A stretch of 41,638 nt of DNA from Clostridiales bacterium (GTDB lineage: Bacteria > Bacillota > Clostridia > Lachnospirales > Lachnospiraceae): contig JAJPZY010000061.1 in NCBI GenBank assembly GCA_021204085.1, forward strand, positions 1-41,638, in the 5' to 3' direction. Numbering within the stretch: the stretch's first letter is position 1; each line of letters opens with the position of its first letter. Of the stretch, positions 1 through 7,222 are shown piece by piece. The notes under the pieces are model-generated. The model was not told where the DNA came from, did no database searches, and saw only the letters and a list, made by a program, of their open reading frames with translations. Made by a program: the position numbers and the translations under genes.

Positions 1-246
1 CATTTTTCTCCATTTCTGGTCTGCAACATTTGGTATTTTTATTATGCAACAAACATACAAGAGCTTACGGCTGCAGAAACAGTAGAAATGATGATTCAAT
101 TTCATATTGGCAGGTGCCATGCATTAAAAGGAAATCGAAAAAACCAGTATGCTTTGGATTTGGTACATCCGTATCGCCTTGTTTTTGAGAAGCAGGGAGA
201 AGAAGTGCAGATTGCTTATATTTTGGAAATTGTAGATTATCATTAG
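1..246 (+). CDS. HigB/RelE-type toxin, C-terminal part
   Basis: The frame is open from the first base and ends with TAG at 244-246, so the gene begins before the window. The last 65 or so residues fit HigB-like toxins of the RelE superfamily: an 'ELTAAE' helix, then 'GRCHALKGNRKNQYALDL', 'HPYRLVFE' and a final strand 'AYILEIVDYH'. HigB toxins are ribosome-dependent mRNA endonucleases neutralised by the adjacent HigA antitoxin. The next gene starts 23 bp downstream and encodes a HigA-type helix-turn-helix protein, which is the toxin-first order usual for higBA. The stretch is visibly more AT-rich than the metabolic genes further on, suggesting horizontal origin. The first 15 or so residues look unlike the family and I cannot judge whether the 5' part is intact. 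Confidence 0.7.
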   Translation, partial: HFSPFLVCNIWYFYYATNIQELTAAETVEMMIQFHIGRCHALKGNRKNQYALDLVHPYRLVFEKQGEEVQIAYILEIVDYH

Positions 247-269
247 ATGGAAAAGAGGAGGAATGTGTC

Positions 270-1136
270 ATGGTCAAAAGCCGCAGTGTGATTGCAATAC
301 CACCGGGAGCAACGATAAAAGAACAACTGACGGATAGAGGCATGACTCAGAAAGAGTTTGCAATCCGTATGGACATGTCTGAGAAGCATATCAGCAGGCT
401 TATAAATGGGAGTGTGCAGTTGACGACAGATATGGCAGTTCGGCTGGAAACCGTATTGGGCGTTCCGGCGGCCTTTTGGTGTAATTTGGAAGCGGTTTAT
501 CGAGAGAAGCTGGTTCGTGCCAAAGCGGAAAATGAAATGGATGTTGATGTGGAAATTGCGGATAAATTTCCGTATGAAGAGATGGCCGGGTATGATTGGG
601 TTCCGAAAACGGATAACATGAAGGAAAGAGTTCATCACTTAAGGGAGTATTTTGAAGTGGTTCGGTTGGAACTTTTACAAAATCCGATGGTCAATCCGGT
701 AGCGTGTTGCACGCAGACGGCAGTAGTTGATAAATATTCATCTCTTGCCTGGATTCAAAAGGCAAAATTGGAGGGACGAAATGTTTTGACAGAAGTATTA
801 AATATACAGGGCTTATATAATCTGCTGCCGGAGATTTATGATATGAAAAGGCAGAATCCGGAGTCACTTTGCCGGATTTTGACGGAGCGGCTTGCCGGGC
901 AGGGGGTAACGCTTGTTTTTCTTCCGCCATTGAAAAACTGTTCATTGCAAGGCGTATCTTTCAGGGATGGAAAAAGAATCGTTATGGGATTGCTGGATTA
1001 TGAACAGAATAAAGAGCGTTTTTGGTTTTGCTTTTTGCATGAATTGGCACATATTATATATGGCCATATTGATAAAGCGGGCGGGATTTCTGATGAGGAT
1101 GAAGAAGAGGCAAACCGATTTGCAAATAATTTCTAA
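270..1136 (+). CDS. HigA-type antitoxin with M78 (ImmA/IrrE) domain, C-terminally truncated
   Basis: This 288-residue protein has two parts. Residues about 14-70 form an XRE/HigA helix-turn-helix ('MTQKEFAIRMDMSEKHISRL', then 'GVPAAFW'). The rest is a zinc-peptidase-like M78 domain with the metal site HELAH at residues 257-261, followed by 'IIYGH'. It would bind DNA and the upstream toxin, and may sense or cleave a partner. The start is set by AGGAGG at 256-261. The protein stops at 'EEANRFANNF', where family members normally continue with a further segment of the M78 domain ('...LIP..'). No continuation is visible in any frame of the 73 bp before the next gene, so the 3' end is deleted or replaced. 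Whether the shortened antitoxin still works is unknown. Confidence 0.72.
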   Translation: MVKSRSVIAIPPGATIKEQLTDRGMTQKEFAIRMDMSEKHISRLINGSVQLTTDMAVRLETVLGVPAAFWCNLEAVYREKLVRAKAENEMDVDVEIADKFPYEEMAGYDWVPKTDNMKERVHHLREYFEVVRLELLQNPMVNPVACCTQTAVVDKYSSLAWIQKAKLEGRNVLTEVLNIQGLYNLLPEIYDMKRQNPESLCRILTERLAGQGVTLVFLPPLKNCSLQGVSFRDGKRIVMGLLDYEQNKERFWFCFLHELAHIIYGHIDKAGGISDEDEEEANRFANNF

Positions 1137-1143
1137 AAAATAA

Positions 1144-1172
1144 TTGCTTATCTGAATATAAGATTATATAAT
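1144..1172 (+). promoter_or_regulatory. Sigma-A promoter for aspartokinase
   Basis: TTGCTT at 1144-1149, a 17-bp spacer and a perfect TATAAT at 1167-1172 lie 38 bp before the aspartokinase start. This gives a short leader with the ribosome site GTGAGGATGAG. Confidence 0.7.
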
Positions 1173-1209
1173 AAGCGAAGTTTACAAATTTTGTAGTGAG
1201 GATGAGAGT

Positions 1210-2532
1210 ATGAGAAAGGTTGTTAAATTTGGCGGAAGTTCCCTCGCCACGGCGGCTCAGTTTGAGAAAGTGGGAAATATCATTCATGCGGACAAGGACC
1301 GCAGATTTGTCATTCCCTCCGCGCCGGGGCGGCGTTTTGACGGGGACACGAAGGTGACCGATCTGCTGTATGCCTGCTATGCTGCGGCGGAAGCGGACGA
1401 GGATTTTACGGAAAAGCTTAACGAGATTCATGACAGATATCGGGAGATTATTTCCGGACTGAAGCTGGATTTTTCTCTGGATGAAAATTTTGAGATTGTT
1501 CGTGAGAATTTTCAGGCAAAGATCGGCCAGGATTATGCGGCTTCCCGCGGGGAGTACTTAAACGGCAAGGTAATGGCCGCTTACTTAAATTATGAGTTCA
1601 TTGATGCGGCGACGGTGATTCGTTTTGATGAGAATGGTGTGTTTGATGCGGAGACGACAGACCGGATCATGTCCGCGCGTCTTGTAGATTGTGAAAACGC
1701 AGTGATACCGGGATTTTACGGCTCCTATGAGGATGGCCGCGTGAAGACATTTTCCAGAGGCGGTTCCGATATTACGGGATCCATCGTGGCGCGTGCGCTT
1801 CGTGCAGATTTATATGAGAACTGGACGGATGTCTCCGGTTTTCTCGTGACAGATCCGCATCTGGTGGAGAATCCGGAAGTGGTGGATATGATCACATACC
1901 GGGAGCTGCGGGAGCTTTCCTACATGGGCGCTTCCGTGCTGCATGAGGAGGCGATTTTCCCGGTTCGCAAGGCGGGAATCCCCATCAATATCCGGAATAC
2001 CAATCATCCCGAGGATCCGGGTACAATGATTGTTTCGACCACAAGCAAAAAGCCGCGGTTTACGATCACGGGTATCGCCGGGAAAAAGGGATTTGTGGCG
2101 GTGACGATCGATAAGGATATGATGAATTCGGAGATTGGCTTTTGCCGCAAGGTATTAAGTGTGTTTGAGGAAAACAATATTTCCATCGAGCACATGCCTT
2201 CCGGAATCGACACGATGTGCATTTTAGTGCATCAGGATGAGTTTCAGGAGCATGAGCAGGTGGTGCTTTCCGGTATCCAGCGCGCAGTTGAACCGGACTT
2301 TATCGGAGTTGAACCGGATCTGGCCCTGATCGCGGTTGTGGGGCGCGGGATGCGTGAGACGCGCGGCACGGCGGGGCGTATTTTCTCCGCACTGGCACAT
2401 GCGAAGATCAATTGCCGCATGATCGACCAGGGTTCCAGTGAGCTGAATATCATTATCGGTGTTGCGAACGAGGATTTTGAAAGAGCAACACGGGCGATTT
2501 ATGATATTTTTATCCTGACGCAGCTGAAGTAA
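1210..2532 (+). CDS. lysC: Aspartate kinase
   Basis: The protein (440 residues) phosphorylates L-aspartate to 4-phospho-L-aspartate, the first step toward lysine, threonine, methionine and diaminopimelate. The N-terminus has the amino-acid-kinase motif 'VVKFGGSSLA', and 'FSRGGSDITGSIVARAL' forms the substrate and ATP site in the middle. From about residue 290 two ACT domains follow ('FVAVTIDKDMM', 'ALIAVVGRGM'), which in this family bind feedback inhibitors. The length of about 440 residues and the 'VIPSAPGRR' variant are typical of clostridial enzymes. It has its own promoter and is followed after 18 bp by a MATE transporter, probably co-transcribed without functional linkage. It is a housekeeping gene between the toxin-antitoxin remnant and the sugar cluster. 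Confidence 0.93.
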   Translation: MRKVVKFGGSSLATAAQFEKVGNIIHADKDRRFVIPSAPGRRFDGDTKVTDLLYACYAAAEADEDFTEKLNEIHDRYREIISGLKLDFSLDENFEIVRENFQAKIGQDYAASRGEYLNGKVMAAYLNYEFIDAATVIRFDENGVFDAETTDRIMSARLVDCENAVIPGFYGSYEDGRVKTFSRGGSDITGSIVARALRADLYENWTDVSGFLVTDPHLVENPEVVDMITYRELRELSYMGASVLHEEAIFPVRKAGIPINIRNTNHPEDPGTMIVSTTSKKPRFTITGIAGKKGFVAVTIDKDMMNSEIGFCRKVLSVFEENNISIEHMPSGIDTMCILVHQDEFQEHEQVVLSGIQRAVEPDFIGVEPDLALIAVVGRGMRETRGTAGRIFSALAHAKINCRMIDQGSSELNIIIGVANEDFERATRAIYDIFILTQLK

Positions 2533-2550
2533 AAAGCGGGTATTGTATCT

Positions 2551-3912
2551 ATGGGGAAGATATTTGTTCGTGACAAACAGTTTTACCGCCAGACGGCAGC
2601 GGTTGCGGTTCCGGTTGCGCTTCAGTCGGCGATTACAGTCGGCGTGAATATGACGGATAATGTGATGCTCGGCAGCCTCGGTGAAATACAGATGAGCGGG
2701 GCGACGCTCGCCAACCAGTATATTTCCATTTTTCAGATTTGCTGTATGGGGCTCGGTATGGGAGCCAGCGTCCTGACAAGCCGCTATTTTGGTATGAAGG
2801 ACAGGAACAGTCTGAAGAAAGCGGTTGTTTTGATGCTTCGGCTGATGTTGGCCGTTGCGGCGGGGTTTTTCGTGGCAACGCTGTTTGTGTCCCGCGGGAT
2901 TATGAGTATTTTTACGGAGGAAGCGGATGTCATAGCGGCAGGTACGAACTATCTGCACATTTCTCTTCCGACCTTTTTTCTGCTGGGGTTTTCCCTGACA
3001 ATCAGTCTTGTGCTGCGCAGTGTGGGGCGGGCGAACATCCCGCTGATTTCTTCTATATTTGCTTTTTTTATCAATGTTTTCTTTAACTGGATGTTTATTT
3101 ACGGTAACCTGGGTGCGCCGCGCATGGAAGTGCGCGGCGCGGCACTCGGTACGCTGATCGCGCAAGCTTTCGAATTTCTTTTTATCGCAGGGTTTTTCTT
3201 TTTCCGGGAAAAGGTAGTGCATATGAGGCTGCGGGATCTGTTTTTACCGTGCGGTGATCTGTTGCCCGAGTATGTAAGAGTCGGAATGCCGGTGCTGGTG
3301 AGTGATACTCTTCTTGGGCTGGGCAACAGCGCGGTGGCTGTGGTAATGGGGCATATCGGTGCGGTTTTTGTGGCTGCAAATGCGATTACGACGGTCACAC
3401 AGCAGATGGTTACTGTGGTCACACAGGGCATCAGCCAGGCAAGCTGTGTTGTGACGGGCAATACCCTTGGAGAGGGGGAGGCAAAGCAGGCACAGAGACA
3501 GGGCGTTACCTACGCGGCGCTGGGATTACTCATAGGTGTTATCGGCAGTGTGATTATTCTTCTGATCAGCAGATCCATTGTGAATATCTATAATGTCAGC
3601 TCTGAGACGAAAGAATTGGCATATGAGTTGATGCACGCGCTTGCGATAACGGTTATTTTTCAGTGCCTGAACAGCATTTTGACCAAAGGAGTGTTGCGCG
3701 GCGGGGGAGATACCAGGTTCCTGATGGTCGCTGATATTCTGTTTCTCTGGTGCGCAAGTATTCCGCTTGGCGCGATGGCAGGGTTGGTGTGGCACTGGTC
3801 CGGCGGGTATATATACATCGCGCTGAAGATTGACCAGTTTATAAAAGCAATGCTTTGTCTCTGGCGGCTGCACAGCGGGAAGTGGATTAAAAAAATTCGG
3901 CAGGCAGGATAA
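2551..3912 (+). CDS. MATE family multidrug/metabolite exporter
   Basis: A 453-residue polytopic membrane protein with about twelve hydrophobic segments in two repeated halves. Family features are 'AVPVALQSAITVGVNMTDNVMLGSLG' at the N-terminus (cut here to the usual MATE pattern), 'GASVLTSRYFGMKD' after the second helix, and 'GISQASCVVTGNTLGEGEAKQA' at the start of the second half. MATE proteins export cationic compounds in exchange for sodium ions or protons; the substrate cannot be read here. The gene starts 18 bp after lysC with no good Shine-Dalgarno sequence, so translation may depend on coupling to lysC. A rho-independent terminator overlaps its stop codon, closing this two-gene unit. 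Confidence 0.88.
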   Translation: MGKIFVRDKQFYRQTAAVAVPVALQSAITVGVNMTDNVMLGSLGEIQMSGATLANQYISIFQICCMGLGMGASVLTSRYFGMKDRNSLKKAVVLMLRLMLAVAAGFFVATLFVSRGIMSIFTEEADVIAAGTNYLHISLPTFFLLGFSLTISLVLRSVGRANIPLISSIFAFFINVFFNWMFIYGNLGAPRMEVRGAALGTLIAQAFEFLFIAGFFFFREKVVHMRLRDLFLPCGDLLPEYVRVGMPVLVSDTLLGLGNSAVAVVMGHIGAVFVAANAITTVTQQMVTVVTQGISQASCVVTGNTLGEGEAKQAQRQGVTYAALGLLIGVIGSVIILLISRSIVNIYNVSSETKELAYELMHALAITVIFQCLNSILTKGVLRGGGDTRFLMVADILFLWCASIPLGAMAGLVWHWSGGYIYIALKIDQFIKAMLCLWRLHSGKWIKKIRQAG

Positions 3913-3936
3913 ATATTTAATGCCTGCCATTTTTTT
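3899..3936 (+). terminator. Rho-independent terminator after the MATE gene
   Basis: GGCAGGCA at 3899-3906 pairs perfectly with TGCCTGCC at 3921-3928 across a 14-nt AT-rich loop that contains the MATE stop codon. A run of seven T follows at 3930-3936. It separates the lysC-MATE unit from the glycosidase region. Confidence 0.88.
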
Positions 3937-3937
3937 G

Positions 3938-3966
3938 TAGACAATTTAAAATAAAGATGTTAGTAT
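3938..3966 (+). promoter_or_regulatory. Possible promoter for the first apiosidase-like gene
   Basis: TAGACA at 3938-3943, a 17-bp spacer and TAGTAT at 3961-3966 lie just after the terminator, 135 bp before the ATG at 4102. The match to consensus is moderate. The leader contains the short palindrome ACGATCGT near 4007, which could be an operator. Confidence 0.4.
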
Positions 3967-4101
3967 GCTGAATATATAGTAAAATGAAAAAACAAAATTT
4001 ACTAAACGATCGTGAAGCCGGCAATATTTTAACGGTTCTATTCCAAATTAAGATAAAAAATGCTGCCGGTATTGTCTGAACAGGAAAAGGAGACGCAGCG
4101 T

Positions 4102-5628
4102 ATGACAGTTGAAAAATGGGGCGTTTTTGAGATTGCCCTGCAGGGGAAAAGTGACGGAAACCCGTTTACGGATTATGAGATCTGCGGGACATTTCAGAAT
4201 GAAAATGAGTCAAAAACCGTAGATGGTTTTTATGACGGCGATGGTATTTACCGTGTGCGTTTTATGCCTTCTTTTGAGGGGGAGTATACCTACACAATTT
4301 CCGGTAGTTTCTCGGAGAAAGAGACGAAAGGCTGTTTTACCGCAGTGGCTCCGACGGGAAATAACCACGGACCGGTGCGTGTGGCGAACAAATACCATTT
4401 TGCCTACGAAGACGGAACCCCGCATTATTCTTTCGGGACTACCTGTTATACGTTTGATCTGATTCCGCAGGAGATCGTAGAGCAGACCTTTGAGGAACTG
4501 AAAAAGGGATATTTTAATAAGATGCGGTTCTGCATTATGCCGAAGCACTATGATTTCTGCCTGAAAGACCCGGTGGCCTTTCTTTACGAGGGGACACCCA
4601 TGGATGCTTCTGTACTGACCCGGGATAATTTCAGTGCGTATAACGGAGCGGCGGAAGGAAATGACTGGGATTTTACGCGTTTTCATCCGGCCTTTTTTCA
4701 GATTCATGACCGCACGGTGCAGCGGCTGATGGATTTGGGGATGGAGGCGGATATGATTATCTTCCACGCATATGACCGGTGGGGATTTTCACGGATGTCC
4801 ATGGAGGATAATCTCCGATATGTCCGCTATGTTACAGCCAGATACAGTGCGTACCGCAATGTCTGGTGGGCGCTTGCCAATGAGTATGAGATCCTGGGGC
4901 ATTTAAAAGAGGCTGACTGGGAGCGCCTGGCACAGGAACTGACGTCGCATGATCCGTATCATCATCTGGCATCGATTCATAACTGTGAGACGTTTTATGA
5001 TTACACAAAACCCTGGATTACGCATTGCAGCTGCCAGCGCTGCGACCATTATCGGACTTCCGAATATACAGATGATATGCGTGCACAGTATGGCAAACCG
5101 GTTGTCTGGGATGAATTCGGATATGAGGGAGATTTTCCCCACTGCTGGGGGAATTTTACTCCGGAAGAGGTTGTCCGGAGATCGTGGGAGGCCATCCTCC
5201 GCGGGGGATATGCCGGCCATGGGGAAACCTTTCAGAGTGAAGATGACATTATCTGGTGGTGCCATGGCGGGAAGCTCAAGGGAGAAAGCGCCGAGCGGTT
5301 CCGCTTTATGCGGGAGTTCCTGGAGGATGTGCCGGGGTGCGGCTAAAAGTTTGCTCACTTAAGAGATGATCTGCACTTCCAGTGGGACGATAAGCTGGCG
5401 ATTCCGGAAGACCCTGCTTACGAGGGCGATTATTATTTCTATTATTACAGCATATGGAGACCTTCGTTCCGTCAGATCTGGGTGGATGATGAGACAGAGT
5501 TTGACGTGGAAGTGATCGATACCTACGATATGACGGTGACGCCGGCGGGGCGGTTCAAAGGAAGATTTAATGTGCCGCTGCCCGGGAAACAGTACATGGG
5601 AATACGGCTGAAGCGGGTAAAAAATTAA
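4102..5628 (+). pseudogene. DUF5060/DUF4038 apiosidase-like glycosidase with in-frame stop
   Basis: An N-terminal DUF5060 beta-sandwich (from 'VEKWGVFEIALQG') leads into a DUF4038 apiosidase-like TIM barrel. Probable acid/base is Glu261 in 'WWALANEYE' and probable nucleophile Glu338 in 'VVWDEFGYEGD'. A TAA at 5344-5346 stops translation after 'EDVPGCG'. The same frame stays open to 5626-5628, and its last part ('FDVEVIDTYDMT', 'PLPGKQYMGI') matches the C-terminal beta domain of the intact paralogue at 17123-18625. One substitution, for example TTA to TAA, explains it. The start at 4102 is preferred because AAAAGGAGA lies just upstream; an ATG at 4060 lacks a ribosome site. No signal peptide is seen. 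The truncated product keeps both catalytic residues, so partial function is possible, as are readthrough or a sequencing error. Confidence 0.8.
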
Positions 5629-5660
5629 AACATTAATTTAGCTGAGGAAGGGTTTTATAT

Positions 5661-5709
5661 ATACAGAAAAGACGGGCGGAGAGAAATCTTCTGCCCGTCT
5701 TTTCTGTAT
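5661..5709. terminator. Bidirectional terminator between converging genes
   Basis: A perfect 17-bp stem pairs 5661-5677 with 5693-5709 around a 15-nt loop. The arm contains AAAAGAC on one side and GTCTTTT on the other, so a T-rich 3' arm forms on both strands. It lies between the stop of the apiosidase-like gene and the stop of the LacI-type gene on the opposite strand. Confidence 0.88.
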
Positions 5710-5710
5710 C

Positions 5711-6730
5711 TTAAAGCGTTTTGTCCAGAACACTTTCCCTCACCACCAGTGAGGTGGACAGGGATGTTTTTGTGTGAAAGCCATAGCTTTTCTCCGCGCG
5801 GCTCAGGAGCTTTCGGACTCCCATTGCGCCGAGCTCCTTTTTGGGTACATTCATGGTAGACAGCGCCGGGTTCATCATATCACAGAGCGGCATATCATCA
5901 AAACCGATGATGGAGATATCCTCCGGAATCCGGTATCCGTGTGCCTGAAACGCTTTCATGGCTGCCGCCGCGATAATATCGTTATCCGCAAAGTAGGCTT
6001 CCGCCAGCTCAGGTTCTTCCTCCAGTATCTGCATCATATCCTGGAATCCTCTCTGTGAGGTGGGGGAGAGCTTATGCGTGATGGCATCCGCAACCGGCAG
6101 ATCATGCGCGAACAGTGCGTCGCGGAAACCGGTGGCACGCTCGTTGAAATTCCCGCAGATGACGTTGGAGTGGAGATGCCCGATTCGGGTGTGGCCGCAG
6201 CGAATCAGGTAGTTCGTCGCCTGGTAGGCTCCCTGTGTATTGTTGATCAGGACACAGTCAAAGTCGATGCTGTCATAATAGCAGTCCAGAACGACAATAG
6301 GTACCGGAAAATCCCGGAACCAGTTGAAATCTGAAGGAGCCATCTCTGTTGCCAGAAGCAATATGCCGATACAGTTGATGCTTTTTAAGGCTTCAATCTG
6401 TTCTCCGATATTTCCCGGTTCGTGGATGTAGGACATGTGCAGGGCGCAGTGTTGGAGCGAACTTTCCTGGGTAATGCCCTCTGTGAGTTCCGAAAAGAAC
6501 GGCGTGTTGGCAATGATCTGCTCATGTTTTTTGTAGGTAACGAACTGTATGACGGGAGCGTCAGCGGTGTTTTTCTCTGCTTTCTTATTTACATAGCCAT
6601 ATTGCGCTGCGGCATTGTATACCATTTCCCGTGTGGCTTCGCTGATGCCGGGCTTGTTGTTAAATACCATAGAAATTGTTGCAGGGGACACGCCCAGAAT
6701 CGCGGCCAGTTCTTTTGCTGAGATGGACAT
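5711..6730 (-). CDS. LacI/GalR-family transcriptional regulator
   Basis: A 339-residue repressor-type protein. Residues 1-50 are the LacI helix-turn-helix ('MSISAKELAAILGVSPATIS', 'MVFNNKPGISEATREMV'). The remainder is a periplasmic-binding-protein-like effector domain with 'GILLLATEM', 'YFADNDIIAAAAMKAF' and 'DISIIGFDDMPLCDMMNPAL'. The start at 6730 is supported by AAGGAGG 11 bp upstream. The in-frame ATG at 6850 would lie inside the -10 region of the gene's own promoter and has no ribosome site. It is transcribed divergently from the GH13 operon, where repeated operator-like elements overlap the transcription start, so it probably controls that operon and perhaps the isomerase operon. The effector is unknown, presumably an imported sugar or its phosphate. 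Confidence 0.92.
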   Translation of the reverse strand: MSISAKELAAILGVSPATISMVFNNKPGISEATREMVYNAAAQYGYVNKKAEKNTADAPVIQFVTYKKHEQIIANTPFFSELTEGITQESSLQHCALHMSYIHEPGNIGEQIEALKSINCIGILLLATEMAPSDFNWFRDFPVPIVVLDCYYDSIDFDCVLINNTQGAYQATNYLIRCGHTRIGHLHSNVICGNFNERATGFRDALFAHDLPVADAITHKLSPTSQRGFQDMMQILEEEPELAEAYFADNDIIAAAAMKAFQAHGYRIPEDISIIGFDDMPLCDMMNPALSTMNVPKKELGAMGVRKLLSRAEKSYGFHTKTSLSTSLVVRESVLDKTL

Positions 6731-6845
6731 TGTAAATGGAACCTCCTTGGGGTCATGTATGATGAAGCAGTCGTTTGGCACAGAAGTAAAATAAAAGTGT
6801 GCCGAATATATCAAAATTTCATGTCGATTAAATCTGATTATTTCT

Positions 6846-6874
6846 ATCATATCGTTAAATATTCAATTAGTCAA
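6846..6874 (-). promoter_or_regulatory. Sigma-A promoter for the LacI-type gene
   Basis: On the minus strand TTGACT (6874-6869), a 17-bp spacer and TATGAT (6851-6846) form a near-consensus promoter. The leader is about 110 nt. It supports the shorter reading frame for the regulator. Confidence 0.72.
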
Positions 6875-7014
6875 ATACTATCTTGGGAAAATATTAAATA
6901 GTAGAATTGCACAATGACCAGAATGAAAAAACAATCGTTTTTTTTATTGTGGATGTGAACAATTGGGAAGAAATACTAAAAATAAAACTCAAATGTGAAA
7001 TTTAACAGAAACTA

Positions 7015-7043
7015 TTGACAATAACCGGAGGGTTACCTATAAT
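7015..7043 (+). promoter_or_regulatory. Consensus sigma-A promoter for the GH13 operon
   Basis: TTGACA at 7015-7020, a 17-bp spacer and TATAAT at 7038-7043 match the full consensus. Such a strong promoter normally needs a repressor, which fits the operator-like repeats directly after it. The 491-bp gap 6731-7222 holds this promoter, the divergent regulator promoter, the two repeats at 7051-7097 and an AT-rich leader of about 170 nt; no further gene is seen in it. Confidence 0.88.
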
Positions 7044-7050
7044 TAATTTA

Positions 7051-7097
7051 ACTAAATTCATTAAAACAAAGCGATATTTCACTAAATTAATTCAAAC
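7051..7097 (+). promoter_or_regulatory. Tandem operator-like repeats
   Basis: ACTAAATTCATTAAAAC at 7051-7067 and ACTAAATTAATTCAAAC at 7081-7097 agree at 15 of 17 positions and are exactly 30 bp apart, about three helical turns. Each is the core of an imperfect palindrome (arms TTTAA/TTAAA around the first; TTT/AAA around the second). They begin 7 bp after the -10 box, at the predicted transcription start, which suits a repressor. The LacI-type protein encoded next door is the likely binder. Confidence 0.6.
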
Positions 7098-7222
7098 TTT
7101 AAACAGCGCGGCATAGTTTTCTTCGGGGCATAACGCGACGGTGAAAAATATGTGTTTACAACAGTTAAGTTATTAAACAGCTGCAAATCAATATATGAGA
7201 ACATCGAAAGGATATCGGAAGC

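Noticed and set aside
4001-4081. CCGGCA/TGCCGG pairing in the leader of the first apiosidase-like gene as a riboswitch.
   Set aside because: Only six pairs close a loop of over 50 nt, and no known riboswitch motif is recognisable.
6876-6903. TACTAT...ATAGTA dyad upstream of the LacI-type promoter as an autoregulatory operator.
   Set aside because: Six-base arms in very AT-rich DNA are expected by chance and do not resemble the 17-bp element.
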